DNA of 60,000 bases, taken from positions 35,714,001-35,774,000 of the forward strand of contig OU612065.1 in the NCBI GenBank assembly GCA_914767715.1. Direction: 5' to 3'. The position numbers were made by a program, and so were the translations under genes. This stretch comes from Membranipora membranacea. Its lineage: Eukaryota; Bryozoa; Gymnolaemata; Cheilostomatida; Membraniporidae. This document shows positions 51,801-60,000 of the stretch, piece by piece. The notes beneath the pieces are model-generated. The model saw only the letters and a program-made list of their open reading frames with translations. It made no database searches and was not told the DNA's origin. Each line of letters starts with the position of its first letter. Within the stretch, counting starts at the first letter, position 1.

Positions 51801-54800
51801 ATCTAAAGCCTAGCATTCTTACCATAACATTCAGTAAGTCATGAAAGGTGTGCAAGGTAACGCCCATTGCGATACCAAAGAACACCTCTCGCAGAGGGAG
51901 TTCATTGGAATCACTGTGTTAATGATAAGAAACAATAGTAAAGCCTATAACTACATCGAACTAAAACAAGACGGATAATTAGCAGTCCAAATAAATATCT
52001 ACAGTCTATACTTTGCAAAGAAATTGATATTCTGCGGCATGGAGCCATTAAATTATGCAATAGAAACTGGTGAAAGCGCAACAATGACGACATCTACTAC
52101 CGAAAGCCACATTGATATAAAATGAGAATACCTAGCTTACTTTTTATCAGATTTTTACGAGCCCTGTTTTGAGCTAAAATACAATAAGAGCGACTATAAG
52201 ATGTTCTATTGAGGATAAAACTGCTTTTTTTTCTGCCCTGACATTATAATAATTCAAACACTGCCTCACTATGACAATCTCCTAAGGGACCTCATATCAG
52301 TGTTTGCTAAACAAATTAGGAAACAAATCATCTTCAGTATCCTCATGAGATTATGAATTATGCCGACATCGTTCCATCAATGTTTATAGACAGGACACGA
52401 GGGACTATAAGAATACTGTCAATATTTTGCATATTTTAAGATGATTGTTTATTTGCTGTTTTTTTTACAACTTACTGTAGAATTAGTTGATGGTTTTCAC
52501 GTCTAGCAATGTTTAGCAAACGAGTTTAACACCATGATCACCCAATTAATATAAAAAAAACAAGGGAACTCATCAAAGGATGAAATGTATATATTATATT
52601 TCTACAAGATCTGAGTACCTTTGTTTGCTCTGGGTGAGTGAGTTTTCCTCGGGGAGGTGCCGCCAGGAATAGCAGAGTTAGATAATTCATACATCTCAAT
52701 CTGTATATCAGCTAATACATCACGGAGTCGTCTGTTCTCAGATTGTAATACTGTACATCTCTTCTCAAAGTTACCCATCACTGTGTTATACATGTCCTCC
52801 TCATGTCTAAAAGGGCGAAGCCAGGTCGTATTTTTGTACTTAACATGTGTATGTACGTACATGTATGTATATGTATGTACGTGTGTATATGTACATATAT
52901 GTATGCACGTATGGCTATGTACATTGTATGTATATAGGTATAAGCAATTGATGTGTATGATCGTATGTGTATGTACTTATATCGTATCTATATTGTATTT
53001 ATTATAAAATCGTTATGTGAGTGCTCTAGTTAAATCTCGCCCTACATTGTGAACTGGTAGTAGTATTATAACCATTGAGTCCATAGCCTTGGTGTGAGCT
53101 GATAGACATCTATCGGTATAAGTATGATAGTATCACAGAATAAAAATAAGTATATATCCTTACTCTGTGATAGTGTAACAGTGTACCAATCATAGAGATC
53201 ACAATCTGTGATTAGGGCAGCACAAAGTGGATTAGACATCGCTGTGAGAATATTGCTGTCATATTAACGTGTGCATATGTTTGTAGATTGAGTTCTGTAT
53301 TGATCCTAGTGATTAGATTCTTATTAACGACTATGCTAACATGTGTGAACAAGTGAGTAACCTTTCTGGATCGAAAGTAGCACCGACTGACTCATGTCAT
53401 CATCTCTGTCATATGAACAGCACTTACTGTGACTTTCAGAGAGAACATCCTCTTTATCTATGATAATCTGAGTATTAGCTTGCTTAATTTCAGACGCTCG
53501 ATTATGAGATAATGATAGATTTTCTGGTTGTAAAGCTTGGTTATGGTGAATGCCAGAATGTCAAACTTCTTTGCCAATCAGGGAAATGTGTGCACATTGA
53601 AGGTTTCAATCTCGTAATTGTCACCTAATGGGTAAAGTATTTGCACAAACTGATTAACAAAATCAGGGTATGAAATTAATGAACTGAATTGAATAGTGAT
53701 GTTTTACATTGTTGCTAGTTAAAAATAAAGACATCATCACTTAGTCCATTAATGTCACTCCCTGATTTTGACAATCAGTTTCTGCAAATAATTTGCCGAT
53801 TTTATGCTACATATATTAGGTGAAAATCATGAGATTGCAACCTCAATTAGTTAACTTTGAGCTATACAGCATTTTATCTGTAGATCAAGAAGCTGACAGA
53901 CCCGTCCTGTTTGGACAATGATACTGTCACTATTACACAAACCTGTTACTAGATGTCTCATTTCTCCACCTGCTTCTCTTGCCATCACGTTGTGACAGGC
54001 ACTGAGATATCTCTATAGAGGGCACCTGTCTCGACCTGTCAGTCATTACCTGCTGTGCTCTCTCCTTCATAAGCTGTAGTTGTCTCTCCAGCTTCTTAGT
54101 CTCGTGCCTATACTGATTCTCATTAGATTGGATCAGTGATTTCAATCTCTTCACCTGACAATATCAGATAAGAATAGTCATGTGAATATTAATGTATATT
54201 TTACGTTGTATGAATGAAATAAGAATATAAAACACTTGTAGACATCTGGTGTGGATAGTGAACATCTGTCATACAGTCCTTAGTTACACACAACCTGCTC
54301 TTGTGTAAATGTAATAATGTTGCTATCCCCTTTTCAAAACCCTGGCCATCAATGACAAAACTTTGACGATGGTGATCAGTCTGTTGAAACAAATACGGGA
54401 AGCATCTTAGTTTTTGGATGAAATAAAACTTAGCATCCCCAGTTTTAAGCTTTTTAAGTGAGAAAAGGTCCACACCTTCAAAACATCTCACTTCACTCCA
54501 TCCTCACAACAGCCTCACCTCATCATATTGAGATTTGAGTTTGATCTGAAGACTAGAATTCTCTATTCTGACTTGTCTCTCCACCTCCTCACATTTCCCT
54601 ATCGAGTTCTGTAAATTCTTATTTGTCTGCCTCATTTTCCTCTGTGTATTCTGAGAGTGTTCTAAATCAGCTGAGCACCTGTGAATCCTGAACAGAGACA
54701 AATTGGTGAGGTGAAATAAAGGGCCATTTCTATAGAGAGTTTCACACAATCTGAATCAGATTTGGTAGTAGATCTATGGCATAATATGTTTTAAGTATTG

Positions 54801-57290
54801 GCCATATTCGCTCTTTATCCCTCGTCTAGCCGTGTGCTAACGTCATATAGCAGCCAACCAATCGAAGGGGGAGGATAAAGGACCCCTGCTTAAATCCCTA
54901 TCAAATTAAATCGATATAGATCTAGGCCATACAAGTCATTACTAACACCTGGGACAGTGAGGTGAGTGGGTACACAGATATATATAATCACTGAGTAAGT
55001 TTATGTCCTCACTCTGTGATATAATATACCTTATCAGATTTTATTAGCCTAGATATGACATGAAGCTGATACAATGTTTTAATATAACAAACTGTTGATA
55101 ACAGCTGAGTGGTAAGAGAGAGTAGATTCAGCTGACCTCATAATCTGAGCGGAGCACTGCCGCCCTTATATACAACTCCTCCAGATTAATAACATTACAA
55201 ATAATACTAAATAGTACAAGGCTTTTGATCAATGACCGATTTATACAAGTGAGCTCAAGATAAAGCACTTGAGAATAAATTGTACAGCGGCAGCCAACTG
55301 TTTTTGTTGTACAATAAGATTAATATCTAACTGGCAGCAGCAGAACTGAGACTGGTAAAGATGGATAATTATTATTTTGGCCCAGTGTTATAGATTTAAT
55401 CAAACAAGATATAAATCAGCAAGTGAATGTAGGCCTATGCTGTAAATTCGCATAATGGACTTAGATCTACTAACAATTATTAGGCCCTTTAGGTGTTAAT
55501 TAGAAGTATTATCATTATAAAGTGAAGAAAAAACAGCTGTATAAAATCATTTACTATGTATTCAACATTATCAGGGATTTAACTTAGCAACATGGTTCAA
55601 TATCAGCACTCACAGAATTATATTTTGGGTTTCTAATATCTCAAAATATCTCAATGTCTATAATCATTTGAGATTTGGTTTTACGAAAAAAAGCTATGAT
55701 AAACAATATTCCCATTTGGTTGCTAGTCATGCACTGTAGGGAACAGAAAGGGTTAGTATTTGATGTACACTGCCGACGCTATCATCTAACAAAGTGACAC
55801 GCGTCTCAACTTTTGAGATGTAGTATGTAGGGATGCTATGAGTTTTGATAGAATATCGGGTGATAAATTAATACTAAGCCTTACACAATATCACACTTAC
55901 CTGGTTTCTAACTCTTCCCGATATCGACTAGATTGCTGACACTTTCTCAGAAGCTTTTGAGTGACATTTACAAGTCTATAGACATCAAAGTTTCCATTGC
56001 CGTTATAAAGAGACTGTAAGCCTAACACCTGAAACTCCTGAAACAATTGAATAAATGTATTTATATTTGGCCGTTCATTAACAAATGGTAAGATTCTGTA
56101 TGTCTGTATGACTCTCCCATAAGATTGGGATTGAGAGACTTTTAGTCAAACCTTTGCTTGACCTCATGCTCGTCCCTGCTGGTTTCAAACCCCTTGGCTA
56201 AAGACTGAGGGAATTCTCCATAATATTATCATCATTGTGACAAGCCAAAGATACTCCACGGAGTTTCTATATCAGCTGAGTTACATTGTATTGACCCGAC
56301 AATAGAATGCTCAATTGTTAATTGAAAGCAGCTGATTAGTCATCAATAGACATTCTAATCAATAATATCGATACATGTTGACAGACGATGTAATTATGAT
56401 AAAAGCCTCATTCTTTATCATCAATATGGATGAGGTGAGCTGATAATTTGAGTGCGACGGCAGCTGAGTTAAAAAAAGTATTCAGCACCATGATATGATA
56501 CACCTGGAAAATGTGATCTTTGTCATTGAGCCCCCCAATGTTTTCCATAAACAAATTCTTCAAAAGGCGCTGCAGCTTTGCGTGAAAGATTATGTGAAAC
56601 AATATCAAAACTGAATAGAGCTTAGTTTTTAAAGGTCAAATTACAGTTGATTTTACATATTGACTCTCAGATATCACAGACGTGAATGAATGCTTCTGTG
56701 CTACTAAGTCCAGTAGACATGAGAAAAGCATCACATTCCAAATTGTTTGTTTATCTCTGTGAGAACCCTTGATTAGGCCTACTCTGCAGAAAGTCACCAG
56801 CTATGTCACACAATGAGTATATCAGCTATTTCCTATTTTCCAATGAGGAAACCACTTGTCTCCCACAATTAGAATCAAGAAATACATGATCGGAAACATT
56901 AAATATATAAACATTTCCAAAGTTACAATAACTATCAAGAGTCTGGTTTATTTGTCTCAACTATATCTGAGATATCGTCTGTCATATAGCAGCATGTGTC
57001 TGCTGCAGACAGATCACAACACACAAATCACCAGATAGAAATTGATGTCTTTGGCTCCACATCCAGGCCTTCTCTAGCAATCAAAGAGATTATGAAGTAC
57101 TTACCTTGTCAAGGTACTGAAGACATTCCTCTATATTCTGTTTAGTACAGAACTCATCAGACTCTATAGAGGAGTAAAGAGATTGCGTAGCCGCTGTGTT
57201 ATAATGGATCTCCTGTAACAGTGCCGTAGTTGACTTGGGTGGCGACATCAGTTTAAGGTATGGTGCAAGGTCATAGGTGGCTGCTTCCAT
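48875..57290 (-). CDS. SSX2IP: SSX2IP / ADIP (afadin- and alpha-actinin-binding, centrosomal) homologue
   Basis: Eleven coding exons on the minus strand: 57290-57105, 56037-55901, 54687-54519, 54154-53943, 52806-52619, 51277-51170, 50881-50724, 50249-50109, 49849-49626, 49220-49138 and 49056-48875. They give 595 residues (human 614) in consistent phase. Recognisable blocks are EFCTKQNIEECLQYLDK (human FCTEDNIEQSISYLDQ), a long coiled coil (VKRLKSLIQSNENQYRHETK), the signature DGKRSRWRNET, HEEDMYNTVMGNFEKR, LPVDMIQQRLIESLRN and LLEEQENLSKEKTQFYKQK. SSX2IP acts at centriolar satellites and centrosomes in microtubule anchoring and spindle assembly, and at adherens junctions with afadin and alpha-actinin. 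The penultimate region carries five S-P-R/K-N-H/N-S/L-T repeats. The last exon begins in a 31-bp tandem repeat. The ATG follows an acceptor, so a non-coding 5' exon lies upstream. Confidence 0.9.
49015..49110. repeat. 31-bp tandem repeat overlapping the last SSX2IP exon
   Basis: Two near-identical copies of actgacatgtgctgacaggt plus about 11 variable bases start at 49015 and 49046, with degenerate traces to 49110. The preferred final acceptor of SSX2IP (exon start 49056) lies inside the second copy. Repeat DNA therefore appears to encode part of the C-terminus. Confidence 0.75.
50281..50395. repeat. (TACATA/GTAC)n microsatellite in SSX2IP intron
   Basis: An imperfect tract of acatacgtac/tatgtacata units. 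A similar tract occurs at 52845-52935, also in an SSX2IP intron. Confidence 0.8.
51336..51429. mobile_element. 94-bp AT-rich element with 17-bp inverted ends (CATAGAG family)
   Basis: It starts CATAGAGTTATTATATA (identical to the first 17 bases at 31161) and ends TATATAATAAATCTATG, the reverse complement of the start with one mismatch. The interior is TA-rich. The flanking octamers (gatattat / gttattac) agree at only five of eight positions, so the target duplication is decayed or absent. It lies in an SSX2IP intron. Confidence 0.55.
53129..53174. mobile_element. 40-bp palindromic unit (ATCACAG...CTGTGAT)
   Basis: 53132-53171 starts ATCACAGAATAA and ends TTACTCTGTGAT, and AGT lies on both sides. 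The right two-thirds resemble the unit at 54987. It may be a second miniature element family; a 3-bp duplication is weak evidence. Confidence 0.4.
54984..55023. mobile_element. 34-bp palindromic unit (ATCACTGAGT...CTGTGAT)
   Basis: 54987-55020 starts ATCACTGAGTAAG and ends CTCACTCTGTGAT (inverted ends agree at 11 of 13). ATA flanks both sides, though in AT-rich sequence this may be chance. It shares aagtttatgtcctcactctgtgat-like sequence with the 53132 unit. Confidence 0.38.
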
Positions 57291-59819
57291 TTCCTGCAAT
57301 ATTATAGGAATGATGGATAAGATCGAAACTTTCAGCATGGATTGTCCCGAGACTTTATTATCCAACTTTGATTTGCTTATTAAAAAAAGATGTCACGGTT
57401 GTTGTTTCCGTTCCGCTAGAAGATATTCTTCGGTTTTAGCTTTTCTTTGTTGCTGCTGCGTTTATATGTCTTTGGCTAGGCACAAGCAAGCTTACTAAAA
57501 TCCTTGGAAACAAAGACAATGCCTGAAGGAACTTTAATCACTCAAACAGAAAATACTACTGGCTAAGGTGACAGGTTTGAAAGTCACACACATCTATTAG
57601 GACTACCCTAACTCTTTGATATACCATTGCCATATTTCATTTCAGACCCATTACAGGTAGTTGTAGCTGGAGTCAGGCTAAAGTCATTTGGTTCACAGAA
57701 CACAAAACCACCCAAATTGATAATGATAATAATAATAATGGGCAATATACATATACTTGCAAGCCATCTTGATCACATTGCAGGTTCCATTGAGTGACTG
57801 AATGAATTTTGATTGATTGACTAGTCTGAAGTATGCCTACTAATCGAGGCCTAACTTAACTAACTTTGTAGTTAGTTAGTTAGTACCAAACAGGGAGATT
57901 GGAAACCATTCTCTCTGGTACCAAGGAGTTAGTTACTCATTGTTAGCTAAGCTACAAACACTACTATCTAATCCAACCAACCGATGAAAGAAATGAAATT
58001 TATGTTTGATCAAACTACTTTTACCACATGCCCAACCTCATAAAAGATGGAGCAACTTACTCATCCAGATAGTCATTTGTTTGTAGGATCAGAGTAGAAC
58101 ATATTTGTGCCCAGTACAGTCAACAAACACGTAAGTAGAGAAAATTCTCTTTGCTATTCTCCAATATTTTCAAAATTGGTATTTCAGCATGGTATCCTCA
58201 CAAAATGATTATGTGAAATTCTAGGCTGCTTAGGGTACTCCCCAATATATATCACAGTTTAGGAACATGAACTACACTGTCCTTGACACCACAATGGAAA
58301 GCCACGAAATACAGGTTCAGACAACTCTTAAAATGTGAATAGTTTTTGTTATTTCCTTACTGGAACAAGGGAATTCCAAACTCTGACTGGAACCAGAATG
58401 TATGGGACCATTTTCCTGCTGAAACCTTGGTCTGAGGGAGCGATCAGATAGTCACAGTGATTTTGCCTGTTTTTAATTGAAATGGTTACGGTTACAGCGC
58501 TATTTCAGACAGACCAGCCAACAGGGAAAGTATATTTGCTTCTTCTGTAGAAGAGCTAGCTCCAACATACCAAGTTGGTTACTTATGTATGATCTAGTGG
58601 TAGAGCAGTCTTGCAGAATTGGCCGTAGCGACTGTTGAGACACAGTCAACCCTCACTACTCAACGTTCTTAATTTCCTGCAAATTAAAAATGTTTGCCCG
58701 ATCAATCGCAAGTTTCTTTCGGATTTTTATGTTGACAAAAAAAATGGTCATAATATGATTTTTCGCCGTCAGCATGTATATTGTATTTGAAAATCCTAAT
58801 TCTCAAGATTATGCAAATACATGTGAAAGAAATGTGAAATGTATTGGTTTGTATCAAATGGTAAAATGGATAAATAGTGCAATTTAGAAAAAGAACCAAT
58901 GTATTTGGTTGTGTGTGTAAAAATGTAATTTGCAAAACAACATGATTAGGCAGATTGTGTAAGATTGAGTATTAGCTTAGCTACAAGAAAACATGAAAGC
59001 CTGGATTTCGCCACCGTCTAAGTCCCTTACTAAATAATCAGCATACAAAAAAAATCAAAATAACACAATGGTGAAAAAAAATGTTCATATTAAGTTTGAA
59101 AAGCTATGTAAAGGGGTGCTTTTTAAATATTGGATCACATCAGTACTATGATTGAAGGTAATAAACTACATTGGGAAGCTCAATTATAAGACGTTAGGGT
59201 TGATTAAGGGTGAATTTTGCATAAAAACTTTTAATTTTTCACCACAATTCGATTGAGCTGATATAAACTTACCATGATTAATTCAAATTTATCTACATAA
59301 TTGACACAAAAAGCTGAACAACTAAAAATATTACAGCAGAGAAAATAAATGAGAGGAAATCAGCAAATAGAACTCAAGTTTTGCTACTAGTAATTCATGC
59401 AGCACAGATAATACCATTCTGAGTCATTATGTTACTATTTATAGTATGTTAGCTGTGGTTGGTCAGCACCATTATTTGCTGAGTAACAATCTTTTTAACG
59501 CAGTGATTATTTCAAAATTAGTCTGACCAGAACAACCAGAGCAACCACTTCCACCGCAACCCGACATTCAGCTTATGGCTGGCTGCAAATGTCAGGGTTG
59601 GGTATCTGTGGGTTGTTTCACAAGGTTAATATCAAGTCATATCATGGGTTTGTGTCATTAGTAACTCATGGTTTGTAGTCAGGAGATTTTACATATGCTC
59701 AATATTTTGATATTTACTTATACAATAGAACCTGCTAAACGCAGATAAAACATTGAATGAGGCAGTTGCTGAAGTGGAGCGTATAGTCACATAGGGTAAT
59801 AGAATGACCAATCAGTATC
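57291..59819. other. SSX2IP upstream region and integrin-beta 3' region
   Basis: It should contain the non-coding first exon and promoter of SSX2IP and the 3' UTR of the integrin beta gene, both on the minus strand. A tRNA-A-box-like word (tagtggtagagca) near 58599 hints at a decayed SINE. A TTAG/TAGT-rich hairpin lies near 57860-57950. I see no further coding exon. Confidence 0.4.
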
Positions 59820-59891
59820 CTAGGTCTTTGTTCCCTGGTACATCGGATTCTTGAAGGTCGAAGTAGCCTGGACATAGATAGGATTCTCATT
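59820..59891 (-). CDS. ITGB: Last exon of an integrin beta subunit (cytoplasmic tail), partial
   Basis: On the minus strand the acceptor ttatcttcttttgtag is followed by 24 codons reading NENPIYVQATSTFKNPMYQGT, ending KT and TAG at 59822-59820. This is the distal integrin beta tail: a membrane-proximal NPxY (NPIY), a Ser/Thr linker and a distal NPxY (NPMY) just before the C-terminus. It parallels human beta1 [20 protein letters not shown]. The first NPxY binds the talin PTB domain; the S/T cluster plus the second NPxY binds kindlin. Together they drive inside-out activation of the receptor at the plasma membrane. The remaining exons lie beyond position 60000; 59892-60000 is intron. The exon is short but the double NPxY spacing is distinctive. 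Confidence 0.9.
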   Translation of the reverse strand, partial: NENPIYVQATSTFKNPMYQGTKT

Positions 59892-60000
59892 CTACAAAAG
59901 AAGATAATTCGGATGAAATATTCCATGACGCTTTATGAATAATAGCGCCCAAATTATTTCAACTGCCTTGACTGTCTTTGACGTAAGCGACGCATCAACA

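Noticed and set aside
51826-51895. Minus-strand exon-like segment (SDSNELPLREVFFGIAMG) as an SSX2IP exon
   Set aside because: Including it breaks the phase. The exons at 52619 and 51277 join directly in phase and match the human order.
53433-53510. Minus-strand segment ending in a strong CA|GTAAGT donor as an SSX2IP exon
   Set aside because: Frames from its plausible acceptors hit stops, and the flanking exons join in phase without it.

Overview
The window is metazoan nuclear DNA. It is AT-rich and intron-rich, with GT-AG introns of about 0.1-3 kb. I recognise six animal genes from reconstructed exons: prefoldin subunit 1 (PFDN1), a NHERF-type PDZ scaffold, INTS11, EIF3J, SSX2IP/ADIP and the last exon of an integrin beta. 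Roughly one gene per 6-7 kb suggests a compact invertebrate genome. A tunicate or another small-genome marine invertebrate would fit, but I cannot name the species.

Layout. 1-4324 (+): 3' part of an unrecognised Ser/Thr/Pro-rich protein. 5391-8422 (-): PFDN1, divergent from the NHERF-like gene at 8795-15694 (+), with a 372-bp shared promoter region between them. 19816-21084 (+): two-exon secreted precursor with a C-x3-C ... C-x3-C mature region and an amidation-ready C-terminus. 23233-26467 (-): multi-exon prohormone-like precursor with two C-x7-C rings, convergent with the previous gene. 26468-33473: gene-poor. 33474-38293 (-): INTS11, complete in 7 coding exons, with a 270-bp 9-mer minisatellite in its last intron. 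39524-40456 (+): decayed P-element/THAP9-type transposase. 42575-46658 (+): EIF3J, complete in 8 exons. 48875-57290 (-): SSX2IP homologue, complete in 11 coding exons. 59820-59891 (-): integrin beta cytoplasmic-tail exon, the rest lying beyond the window.

The coding models were checked by exon phase. PFDN1, NHERF, INTS11, EIF3J, SSX2IP and the C-x3-C gene each close to an exact multiple of three. The C-x7-C precursor has one unresolved junction.

The most unusual signal is a set of tiny palindromic insertions beginning CATAGAG and ending CTATG (27, 30 and 94 bp). Two of them are flanked by perfect 8-bp direct repeats. They look like members of an extremely short non-autonomous DNA-transposon family. 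An 8-bp duplication is what P-element and hAT transposases make, and a relic P-type transposase lies in the same window. The two adjacent secreted-peptide precursors are the other strong candidates for undescribed biology.
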